Source: JAUXFS01 sp050329575
Lineage (GTDB): Bacteria; Pseudomonadota; Alphaproteobacteria; Rhodospirillales; Defluviicoccaceae
Direction of reading: 5' to 3'
DNA length: 8,722 bases
Assembly (NCBI GenBank): GCA_050329575.1
Contig: JBHJOP010000113.1
Coordinates: 1 to 8,722 of the forward strand
In this document: positions 1 to 5,622 of the stretch, one piece after another
Layout: each line of letters begins with the position of its first letter
How positions within the stretch are numbered: the stretch's first letter is position 1
Program-made: the position numbers and the translations under genes
The notes under the pieces: model-generated
What the model was told of the DNA's origin: nothing
The model's database searches: none
The model's input: only the letters and a program-made list of their open reading frames with translations

Positions 1-93
1 CGGTCGGCGGCGCTGTTCCTGACCCTCGCCGATGACGCCGCCGGCGCGGTCGCCCGCCCCCGCCCCGCCGATACGGCGACGGAGGACCGGTGA
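1..93 (+). CDS. C-terminal end of an unidentified protein (partial)
   Basis: Frame 1 is open from the window edge to the TGA at 91-93, giving the last 30 residues of a protein. Nearly every codon ends in G or C, as in the confident genes here, so this is very likely coding. The visible residues run from a short hydrophobic stretch (AALFLTLADD) into an Ala/Pro/Arg-rich tail. They contain no motif I recognise, so I give no function. The stop overlaps the GTG start of the next gene (GTGA), which implies translational coupling and a shared transcript with the acylphosphatase gene. Confidence 0.6.
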   Translation, partial: RSAALFLTLADDAAGAVARPRPADTATEDR

Positions 94-386
94 GCGGGCA
101 GGGCGAACAGGTCAAGGCGGTGGTGGTGCGCATCGAGGGCCGGGTCCAGGGCGTCTGGTACCGGGGCTGGACGGTCTCCGAGGCGACGGCGCGGGGGTTG
201 CGGGGCTGGGTCCGCAACCGCACCGACGGCACCGTCGAGGCGTTGTTCGCCGGCGCCCGGGCCGATGTCGACGCGATGCTGGAGGCCTGTTGGCAGGGGC
301 CGCCGGCGGCGCGGGTGAGCCGGGTGACGCCGCGGCCCGCCGAGGTTCCGGAACGGTCCGGCTTTCACCCCCTGCCGACCACGTGA
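90..386 (+). CDS. acyP: Acylphosphatase
   Basis: This 98-residue protein has the usual length and motifs of acylphosphatase, a small cytoplasmic ferredoxin-like enzyme that hydrolyses acyl phosphates such as acetyl phosphate or carbamoyl phosphate. The phosphate-binding loop GRVQGVWYR is at residues 17-25, with R25 as the phosphate-binding arginine. The second motif, GWVRNRTDGTVE (39-50), carries N43, the residue that positions the catalytic water. The GTG start is supported by GGAGG at 81-85, four bases upstream, and by overlap with the preceding stop. The protein ends in a short Pro/Thr tail. The physiological role of bacterial acylphosphatases is poorly defined, and the neighbours do not clarify it. 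Confidence 0.95.
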   Translation: MSGQGEQVKAVVVRIEGRVQGVWYRGWTVSEATARGLRGWVRNRTDGTVEALFAGARADVDAMLEACWQGPPAARVSRVTPRPAEVPERSGFHPLPTT

Positions 387-408
387 CGGTGGTGGTTTGG
401 GCCTGTAG

Positions 409-453
409 CGGTCGGGCTGGTGGCGGTCGGGCTGGTGGCGGTCAGGCCGGTGG
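409..453. repeat. Three tandem copies of a 15-bp unit overlapping the dgc stop codon
   Basis: The unit CGGTCGGGCTGGTGG occurs exactly at 409-423 and 424-438. A third copy at 439-453 has two substitutions. It lies in the 55-bp gap between convergent acyP and the downstream cyclase gene and runs into the end of the latter. One substitution in the third copy creates that gene's TGA stop (442-444 on the minus strand); copies 1 and 2 have CGA at the same position. The unit length is a multiple of three, so copy-number changes would not shift frame. Confidence 0.8.
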
Positions 454-1383
454 CGACGGCGGCGGCTCTGCCGCGGCGCCCTGGTCCCACACGCAGACCC
501 GGTTGCGGCCCTCGGACTTCGCCCGGTACAGCGCCTGATCGGCGCGCTTCAGGGTCTCCTCGACGCTGGCCTCGCCGTCGATCTGGGCGACGCCGAACGA
601 ACAGGTGACGGTGACGGTGCAGCCGTCGCGGATCGGGATCGCCTTGCCGCGCAGCGCGCCCAGCACCCGGTCCAGGACCCGGGCGGCGATCGGCGCCGGC
701 GCGTCCGGCAGGCAGAACAGGAACTCCTCGCCGCCGTAGCGGTAGATGGTGTCGTAGGGGCGCAGGGTGGCGAGGAAGCACTGGGCGGCGGCGGCGAGGA
801 CCCGGTCGCCGGCGGCATGACCGTAGGTGTCGTTGATCGCCTTGAAGCGATCGAGGTCGGCGAGCGCGAGGCAGCACGGGCGGGCGGCGCGCAGCGCCCG
901 GGCGCGCTCGCGGTCCAGTTCGCGCGCCATCACCAGGCGGTTGTGGACGCCGGTCAGCGGGTCGAGATCCGAAGACGCCCGCGCGAACGCCTTCTCCAGC
1001 CGCCGGGCGCGGGCGACGAACGCGATCGCGGCGTCCATGACGGCGTCGTAGGCCTCGGCCGCCACCGGGCCGCCGGGCGGTGTCGCGCCGATCAGGGCGT
1101 CGGCGCGCGCGTGCACGTCGCGGTAGAGCGCCGCCAGGTCGCGGAACGCCGGCTGGTTGACGAGGCCGGTGTGCTGGTTGCGCACGAACCAGGCGCCGAA
1201 GCGGCCGAGATCGCTCGCCGGCCCGCTTCGGCCGCGGCCGCCGCCCCCGCCCTCGCCCTCGCCGCAGAGCAGCGACCGATGCCACGCCTTCAGCCAGACC
1301 ATGTGATCGGTGAGCGCCAGGTCGAGCTCGCGGAGGATCTCGGCGACGGTGACGGGACCGGCGTCGTCCGGCGCCGCCGTCAT
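442..1383 (-). CDS. Diguanylate cyclase with degenerate N-terminal CZB domain (copy 1, DgcZ-like)
   Basis: This 313-residue protein is predicted to make c-di-GMP from two GTP. The C-terminal GGDEF domain (about 138-300) is complete. It has DLDPLTGVHNR at the domain start, metal-binding D176 in ADLDRFKAIND, and the active-site loop GGEEF at 217-221. The inhibitory I-site RPYD (208-211) lies five residues before the loop, so product inhibition is expected. Residues 15-130 align by eye with the zinc-binding CZB domain of E. coli DgcZ, recalled from memory. H27 matches ligand H22 and H91 matches H83. The Cys of the CxFGxW motif is G60 in GRFGAW, and the H79 position is Y87, so tight zinc binding looks lost. 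A glycine-rich stretch (41-54) lies between the first helix and the motif. The ATG at 1383 is chosen because the longer reading frame overlaps the upstream cyclase. The gap to that cyclase is 34 nt, suggesting one operon. Confidence 0.9.
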   Translation of the reverse strand: MTAAPDDAGPVTVAEILRELDLALTDHMVWLKAWHRSLLCGEGEGGGGGRGRSGPASDLGRFGAWFVRNQHTGLVNQPAFRDLAALYRDVHARADALIGATPPGGPVAAEAYDAVMDAAIAFVARARRLEKAFARASSDLDPLTGVHNRLVMARELDRERARALRAARPCCLALADLDRFKAINDTYGHAAGDRVLAAAAQCFLATLRPYDTIYRYGGEEFLFCLPDAPAPIAARVLDRVLGALRGKAIPIRDGCTVTVTCSFGVAQIDGEASVEETLKRADQALYRAKSEGRNRVCVWDQGAAAEPPPSPPA

Positions 1384-1417
1384 CGGCACCCGTCCGCGTG
1401 CCGCCGGCCGGCCGCGG

Positions 1418-2401
1418 TCAGTGCAGCGTCCCGCACCGGACGTAGACGCGGTTGCGGCCGTTGCGCTTGGCGGCGTAGAGCGCGGCGTCGGCGATCTCGA
1501 GCGCCTTGTCGACGCCGATCTCCGCATCGAGCGACGTCACGCCGGCGGAGACGGTGAGCCTCACCCGCTGGTCGTCCTTGATCGGCACCGTCCAGCCGCC
1601 GATCTTGGTTCGCAGCCGTTCGACGATCGCCCAGGCGGTGCGCGGATCGGCGTTCGGCAGGCACAGCACGAACTCCTCGCCGCCGTAGCGGAACACCTGG
1701 TCGTAGGGTCGGATGCTGGCGGCCAGCAGCGAGGCGATGCTGCGCAGAACGGTGTCGCCGGCGGCATGGCCGAAGGTGTCGTTGACGTCCTTGAAGAAGT
1801 CGAGATCGAGCAGCGCGACGCAGCACGGCTGACGATTGCGCGCCTGGCGCTCGCATTCGACCCGCAGCTTGCGCAGCATCGCCTGGCGATTGCCGAGCCC
1901 GGTCAGGGGATCGATGTTGGCGAGCCGGTTCCAGGTGTCGTTCTGCAACCGGCGGAGCGAGGCGCCGAACGCGAGGACGCTGGTCATGAAGCGGCCGTAG
2001 TCCGCCGGCGGCAGGGTCCGGGTGCGGTCGACGGCGGCGGCGACGCGATCGGCGAGGCGGCGCATGCGCTTCAGCCGGTCGCGGAGGTCGCCGACCGTCG
2101 GGTCGTGGCGGAGGACGGACTCCGCGGGTCCCCGCCGCCACAGGGCGAACGCGGGGGCGGGGACGCCCGGCGCGCGCCGCGGTGCGGGATCGAGACCGGC
2201 GAGCACGTGCAGGTGCCAGTCCTTGAGCCATTCCGCCTGGGCCGCCATCACCTGGTCGAGTTCCTGCAGGGCGCGCAGGATGTCCGAGGGTCGCTCGGTT
2301 CCCGCCAAGGCGGCCGGCAGGTCGTCCGCCGGCGCCGCCACCGTCTCCCAGCTTGCCGACGTCATCTCCGCGTGGGCGGCGGGCTCGAGCGATACGGTCA
2401 C
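1418..2401 (-). CDS. Diguanylate cyclase with fully degenerate CZB-like domain (copy 2, DgcZ-like)
   Basis: This 327-residue tandem paralogue of the downstream cyclase has the same architecture. The GGDEF domain retains D199 in LDLDFFKDVND, GGEEF at 240-244, and the I-site RPYD at 231-234. The two copies share near-identical stretches, including FGHAAGD or YGHAAGD and the run from RPYD to GGEEF. In the helical N-terminal region (about 40-150), the positions matching DgcZ zinc ligands H22, C52, H79 and H83 are Q55, P83, L110 and R114, so no zinc ligand remains. If the fold is kept, it probably serves dimerisation or senses something else. The start is uncertain. GTG at 2401 has GGGGAG nine bases upstream. 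ATG at 2365 has GGAG directly abutting it, which is too close. GTG at 2437 is also possible. GC-rich third positions favour 2401 or further upstream. Confidence 0.88.
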   Translation of the reverse strand: MTVSLEPAAHAEMTSASWETVAAPADDLPAALAGTERPSDILRALQELDQVMAAQAEWLKDWHLHVLAGLDPAPRRAPGVPAPAFALWRRGPAESVLRHDPTVGDLRDRLKRMRRLADRVAAAVDRTRTLPPADYGRFMTSVLAFGASLRRLQNDTWNRLANIDPLTGLGNRQAMLRKLRVECERQARNRQPCCVALLDLDFFKDVNDTFGHAAGDTVLRSIASLLAASIRPYDQVFRYGGEEFVLCLPNADPRTAWAIVERLRTKIGGWTVPIKDDQRVRLTVSAGVTSLDAEIGVDKALEIADAALYAAKRNGRNRVYVRCGTLH

Positions 2402-2410
2402 CGTCCAATG

Positions 2411-2416
2411 CTCCCC
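2411..2416 (-). promoter_or_regulatory. Shine-Dalgarno sequence supporting the GTG start at 2401
   Basis: On the minus strand, GGGGAG precedes GTG (2401-2399) with a nine-base spacer. It is the only well-spaced purine-rich site among the candidate starts of the upstream cyclase and decides the start given here. Confidence 0.5.
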
Positions 2417-2492
2417 GGCTGCGTCGCGATCGAACACGGACCGGCATCCCCCTCTGTCGACGGCGACGCCGAGCGGTTCTTTTCCGGAGCGA

Positions 2493-2521
2493 AATGTTTC
2501 ACGGATCGTCTGCGCGATCAA
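2493..2521 (-). promoter_or_regulatory. Candidate sigma-70 promoter for the two cyclase genes
   Basis: On the minus strand, TTGATC (2521-2516) and AACATT (2498-2493) are separated by exactly 17 bases, in a local AT-richer island right at the lipB stop codon. They match the consensus at 4/6 and 3/6. Transcription would begin near 2486, leaving a leader of about 85 nt before GTG 2401. This would let the cyclases be transcribed separately from lipB. Prediction by eye only. Confidence 0.35.
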
Positions 2522-3294
2522 CCTCCCCCGATCGAGGGGATGACGGCCGTCGGCCCGTCGCGGCGGCACGGCTCCGGTGCGGCGGCGGCGAACGCCGGGG
2601 CGAAGGTCTCGCGCAGCGCGGCGTCGATCTCGCGGACGCGGGCCGCGATGCCGAGCGCGGCCAGCGACGTCACGCCGTGACCGGCGAGGCCACAGGGAAC
2701 GATGCCGGCGAAGTGGGCGAGATCCGGGTTCACGTTGAGCGCGACGCCGTGATAGCTGATCCAGCGCCGGACCCGGACCCCGACGGCGGCGATCTTGGCG
2801 TCCCGCCCGCCGCCGACGTCGACCCAGACGCCGACCCGTCCGGCCCGGCATTCGCCCCGGACCCCGAACCGGGCGAGGGTGGCGATCAGCCACGCTTCCA
2901 GGGCGCCGACGAACAGCCGGAGATCGCTGCCCCGCGGCCGCAGATCGAGCATCACGTAGGCGATTCGCTGCCCCGGACCGTGGTAGGTGTAGCGCCCGCC
3001 GCGCCCCGTCCGGTAGACCGGCAGCCGGTCGGGAGCGAGCAGCTCCGCGTCGCGCGCGCTGGTGCCGGCAGTGTAGAGAGGCGGGTGCTCGAGCAGCCAG
3101 ACGGCCTCGGCCGCGCGCCGCTCGCGGATCGCCTCCACCCGCCGCTCCATGAAGGCGACCGCCGCCGGGTACGCGACGGGACGATCGGAGATCAGCCATT
3201 CGATCGGCGACCGATCGCCGACGCCGCCGTCGCGGCGCGGCACCGCTGCCGCTGCCTCCGCCCCCGCCGAATCATCGGCCGCTGCTGTGGTCAT
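2518..3294 (-). CDS. lipB: Lipoyl(octanoyl) transferase LipB
   Basis: LipB moves the octanoyl group from octanoyl-acyl carrier protein to lipoyl-domain lysines of 2-oxoacid dehydrogenases and GcvH, the step before LipA inserts sulphur. The 258-residue protein has the signature RGGRYTYHGPGQ (98-109). Catalytic K168 lies in AKIAAVGVRV, followed by WISYHGVALNVN. The acyl-carrying nucleophile C201 lies in VPCGLAG. These match the known Lys/Cys dyad. The N-terminal 25 or so residues are Ala/Asp-rich and probably disordered. ATG 3294 follows GGGAAG at suitable distance. A GTG at 3333 is an in-frame alternative without a well-spaced ribosome site. No lipA is visible nearby. It is the first gene of the leftward block with the two cyclases (116-nt gap). 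Confidence 0.96.
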   Translation of the reverse strand: MTTAAADDSAGAEAAAAVPRRDGGVGDRSPIEWLISDRPVAYPAAVAFMERRVEAIRERRAAEAVWLLEHPPLYTAGTSARDAELLAPDRLPVYRTGRGGRYTYHGPGQRIAYVMLDLRPRGSDLRLFVGALEAWLIATLARFGVRGECRAGRVGVWVDVGGGRDAKIAAVGVRVRRWISYHGVALNVNPDLAHFAGIVPCGLAGHGVTSLAALGIAARVREIDAALRETFAPAFAAAAPEPCRRDGPTAVIPSIGGG

Positions 3295-3321
3295 GCCGCG
3301 CTTCCCGCCGGGCCCCGGTGC

Positions 3322-3350
3322 TTGATCGCCCACCGATGATCTGTTATCTC
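3322..3350 (+). promoter_or_regulatory. Candidate promoter for tRNA-Leu
   Basis: TTGATC (3322-3327) and TATCTC (3345-3350) are 17 bases apart, in the AT-richer part of the gap between divergent lipB and the tRNA. The match to consensus is 4/6 and 3/6. A start near 3357 would leave a 5' leader of about 39 nt for RNase P to remove. I found no convincing promoter for lipB in the same gap. Confidence 0.35.
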
Positions 3351-3395
3351 CTCGCTGATGAATCGCTAGCCTTTCGTGGCTTTGCAAGGCAATTC

Positions 3396-3482
3396 GCGGT
3401 CGTGGCGGAACTGGTAGACGCGCAGCGTTGAGGGCGCTGTGGGAGCGATCCCGTGGAAGTTCGAGTCTTCTCGACCGCACCA
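3396..3482 (+). tRNA. tRNA-Leu (anticodon GAG)
   Basis: This is an 87-nt class II tRNA. The acceptor stem GCGGTCG (3396-3402) pairs fully with CGACCGC (3472-3478), followed by discriminator A and an encoded CCA (3480-3482). The anticodon arm CAGCG-TTGAGGG-CGCTG presents GAG, which reads CUC and CUU leucine codons. The long variable arm contains a GGGA/TCCC stem, as expected for leucine tRNAs. The T arm GGAAG-TTCGAGT-CTTCT forms five pairs including one G-U. All parts are intact, so the gene should be functional. Confidence 0.97.
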
Positions 3483-3491
3483 TCCTGTTGA

Positions 3492-3515
3492 GAGGCCCGC
3501 CGCCAACCGGGCCTC
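3492..3515 (+). terminator. Hairpin terminator after tRNA-Leu
   Basis: GAGGCCCG (3492-3499) and CGGGCCTC (3508-3515) form a perfect 8-bp GC-rich stem with an 8-nt loop, starting 10 nt after the tRNA CCA end. The bases after it (GATTGCTGT) are only mildly T-rich, so termination could be partial and some transcripts may continue into mgtE. Position directly after the tRNA supports the call. Confidence 0.65.
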
Positions 3516-3615
3516 GATTGCTGTCGGGGCAACAGGACGTCCGGCCGGCGCCGGTCGAGGAACCGCATCCGCCGGACAGGGCGGCGGCCGATCCGAACGA
3601 CGGGAGTGAGCCAAC

Positions 3616-5031
3616 GTGACCGATCCGCAGCCGGCGGCCGAACCCGAGCACGAGGAGGCGACGCGGCCGGGCGGCGGTTTCGAGCTCGATCCGGATCTGG
3701 TCGCGGCCGTCGTCGCGTCCCTCGAAGGCCGCGACGAGCAACGGGTCCGCGATCTGGTCGGACCCCTCCACGACGCCGAGATCGCCGACCTGATCCAGAA
3801 GCTGGGCAGCGAGAACCGCCGCGCCCTGGTGGTCGCGATCCGCGAATCGTTCCGCCCCGACATCCTGGTCGAACTGGACGAGCGCGTTCGCGACGAGGTG
3901 ATGGAGGCCCTCGGCCCCCGGGAAACGGCGGCGGCGGTGGCCGAACTCGATACCGACGACGCCATCCTGGTCGTCTCCGAACTGGACGAGCGGGAGCAAC
4001 AGCAGGTCCTCGATGCGATCCCGCCCACCGACCGCGCCCTGATCGAGCAGGGGCTGTCCTATCCCGAGTACAGCGCCGGGCGGCTGATGCAGCGCGAACT
4101 GGTGGCGGCGCCGCTGTTCTGGACGGTGGGCGAGACCATCGACTTCCTGCGCAGGACCGCCGACGAGGAACCGGACAGCCTGCCCGGCGACTTCTACGAC
4201 ATCTTCGTCGTCGATCCAGGCCACCGGCCGGTCGGCGCCATCCCGCTCAGCCACCTGTTGCGGACCCGTCGTCCGGTGCCGCTCGCCGACATCATGACCA
4301 CCGAGATGAAGGTGATCGCCGCCGAGACCGATCAGGAGGACGTGGCGTTCCTGTTCCGCCAGCGCGATCTGACCTCCGCGCCGGTGGTCGACGAGGGTGG
4401 CCGGCTGGTCGGGGTGATCACCATCGACGACGTCGTCGACGTCATCGACGAGGAACTCGAGGACGACATGATGCGGCTCGGCGGCCTCGCCGTCGACGAC
4501 CTCTACAGCGCCACCGTGGAGACCGCTCGCTCCCGCTTCTGGTGGCTGCTGGTGAATCTCGGCACCGCCATTCTCGCCTCGCTGGTCATCGGCCTGTTCG
4601 ATGCCACCATCGAGCAGATGGTGGCGCTGGCGGTGCTGATGCCGATCGTCGCCTCGATGGGCGGCAACGCCGGCACCCAGACGCTGACGGTCGCGGTGCG
4701 CGCGCTGGCGACCCGGGAGTTGACGGCCACCAACGCCCTCAGGGTGATCGGCAAGGAACTGATGGTCGGCGGCGTCAACGGCGTGCTGTTCGCGGTGCTG
4801 AGCGGCATCGTCGCCTGGCTGTGGTTCGGCAATCCCGCGATCGCCGCCATCCTCGGCCTGGCGATGATCATCAATCTGGTGGTGGCCGCCCTCGCGGGGG
4901 CCGTGATCCCGCTGTTGCTCGACCGGTTCGGCATCGATCCGGCGATCGCCTCCGGCGTGTTCCTGACCACTATCACCGACGTCGTCGGCTTCTTCGCCTT
5001 TCTCGGTCTCGCCGCCTGGTTGCTGTTGTAG
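3616..5031 (+). CDS. mgtE: MgtE-family magnesium channel
   Basis: This 471-residue inner-membrane Mg2+ channel is full length for the family. The cytoplasmic N domain of short acidic helical repeats covers about 25-145. A CBS pair follows (about 153-285); the second CBS is canonical (TSAPVVDEGGRLVGVITIDD) and the first more divergent. A linker helix (about 290-308) leads to five membrane segments, roughly at 309-328, 335-358, 384-405, 409-434 and 443-471. The hallmark GGNAGTQ is at 349-355. D455 in TTITDVVGFF matches the pore aspartate that coordinates Mg2+ in characterised MgtE. In the family, Mg2+ bound by the acidic N and CBS domains closes the channel. The GTG start has GGGAG at 3602-3606, nine bases upstream. 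No clear dedicated promoter was seen in the 100 bp after the tRNA terminator. Confidence 0.96.
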   Translation: MTDPQPAAEPEHEEATRPGGGFELDPDLVAAVVASLEGRDEQRVRDLVGPLHDAEIADLIQKLGSENRRALVVAIRESFRPDILVELDERVRDEVMEALGPRETAAAVAELDTDDAILVVSELDEREQQQVLDAIPPTDRALIEQGLSYPEYSAGRLMQRELVAAPLFWTVGETIDFLRRTADEEPDSLPGDFYDIFVVDPGHRPVGAIPLSHLLRTRRPVPLADIMTTEMKVIAAETDQEDVAFLFRQRDLTSAPVVDEGGRLVGVITIDDVVDVIDEELEDDMMRLGGLAVDDLYSATVETARSRFWWLLVNLGTAILASLVIGLFDATIEQMVALAVLMPIVASMGGNAGTQTLTVAVRALATRELTATNALRVIGKELMVGGVNGVLFAVLSGIVAWLWFGNPAIAAILGLAMIINLVVAALAGAVIPLLLDRFGIDPAIASGVFLTTITDVVGFFAFLGLAAWLLL

Positions 5032-5051
5032 CGTCGGCGGCGGCAAGCGGC

Positions 5052-5080
5052 TTTACCTTGACGTAAACGTCAAGTAGCCT
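5052..5080 (+). promoter_or_regulatory. MerR-type operator-promoter of the regulator gene
   Basis: CTTGACGT (5057-5064) and ACGTCAAG (5067-5074) form a perfect 8+8 bp inverted repeat around a 2-bp AA centre. It fills the interval between a possible -35 (TTTACC, 5052-5057) and -10 (TAGCCT, 5075-5080), the placement typical of MerR-family operators. The sequence resembles, from memory, motifs assigned to LiuR regulators. Autoregulation of the adjacent gene is inferred. The -10 assignment is weak (3/6). Confidence 0.6.
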
Positions 5081-5087
5081 TGCCGCC

Positions 5088-5495
5088 ATGGCGCGGACCT
5101 ATGGCATCGCCGAACTGTCGCGGGAGTTCGGGCTCACCACGCGCGCGATCCGCTTCTACGAGGATCGCGGCCTGATCACGCCGCTGCGGGAGGGGCAGCG
5201 ACGGGTCTACCGGTCGCGCGACCGGGTACGCCTGAAGCTGATCATGCGCGGCAAACGGCTCGGCTTTTCGCTCGAGGAGATCCGCGAGATGATCGACATC
5301 TACGACACCGATCGCTCGGAGATCGCCCAGCTGCGGCTGGTGCTCGGCAAGATCGCCGAGCGGCGGGCCGTACTGTTGCAGCAGCGCCGGGACATCGAGG
5401 CGATCCTGGGTGAGCTGGAGGGGCTCGCCCGGCACTGTCGGTCCCTCCTCGACGAGAAGGCGCCGTCCGCACCGCCGGTCCGCGCCAGCGGCTGA
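5088..5495 (+). CDS. MerR-family transcriptional regulator, LiuR-like
   Basis: This 135-residue DNA-binding protein has the classical MerR layout. The winged helix-turn-helix is at about 4-42, with IAELSREFGLTTRAIRFYED and RRVYRSRDRVRL. The second helical part reads KRLGFSLEEIREMIDIYD (56-73), and a dimerising coiled coil follows (about 78-122). The REGQRR and MRGKRLGFSLEEI segments resemble LiuR, the regulator of leucine and branched-chain acid degradation. The single Cys (C117) argues against a metal-sensing CueR or ZntR type. No liu catabolic gene is adjacent, so the regulon must lie elsewhere or the ligand differs. There is no Shine-Dalgarno sequence before the ATG, and the predicted transcript starts within a base or two of it, so a leaderless mRNA is possible. 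It lies 56 nt after mgtE but has its own promoter. Confidence 0.88.
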   Translation: MARTYGIAELSREFGLTTRAIRFYEDRGLITPLREGQRRVYRSRDRVRLKLIMRGKRLGFSLEEIREMIDIYDTDRSEIAQLRLVLGKIAERRAVLLQQRRDIEAILGELEGLARHCRSLLDEKAPSAPPVRASG

Positions 5496-5533
5496 CCCCG
5501 CCGCCCCGATCGAACGCGTGCCGCTCGAACGAG

Positions 5534-5562
5534 TTGCGGGGCGAGGTCGATTGCCATAGACT
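5534..5562 (+). promoter_or_regulatory. Candidate promoter of the three-lipoprotein operon
   Basis: TTGCGG (5534-5539) and TAGACT (5557-5562) are 17 bases apart, just before a T run (5562-5566) that stands out in this GC-rich DNA. The matches are 3/6 and 4/6. Transcription would begin near 5569, giving a leader of about 54 nt. TTGCC (5551-5555) and GGCAA (5569-5573) form a small inverted repeat flanking the -10. Rest of the gap 5496-5622: GC-rich, no gene seen. Confidence 0.4.
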
Positions 5563-5622
5563 TTTTGCGGCAACCGACGCCCGCTTCGACGTTCGGTGCG
5601 AGCGGTCGGCTTGGGGGGCGGA

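Noticed and set aside
1310..2680. Plus-strand open frame of 456 codons opposite the cyclase genes
   Set aside because: It is the mirror of two well-supported GGEEF genes, has low-complexity Arg/Gly/Ala composition and shows no domain.
3516..3615. Magnesium riboswitch or dedicated Mg-sensing leader before mgtE
   Set aside because: The region is only 100 nt and shows no recognisable M-box-like conserved elements, only GC-rich short pairings.
5010..5042. GC stem (CGCCGCC/GGCGGCG) spanning the mgtE stop, considered as a terminator
   Set aside because: The loop is long (19 nt), no T tract follows, and such pairings are common by chance in this GC-rich sequence.
2518..5046. Very long minus-strand open frame (842 codons) running antisense through mgtE and tRNA-Leu into lipB
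   Set aside because: Only the last 258 codons (lipB) look like a real protein. The rest is His/Asp/Gln-rich translation opposite mgtE and also crosses the tRNA, as expected from GC-rich shadow frames.
3606..5066. Plus-strand open frame overlapping mgtE in another frame
   Set aside because: The product is Arg/Gly-rich without hydrophobic pattern, while the mgtE frame has full domain structure.
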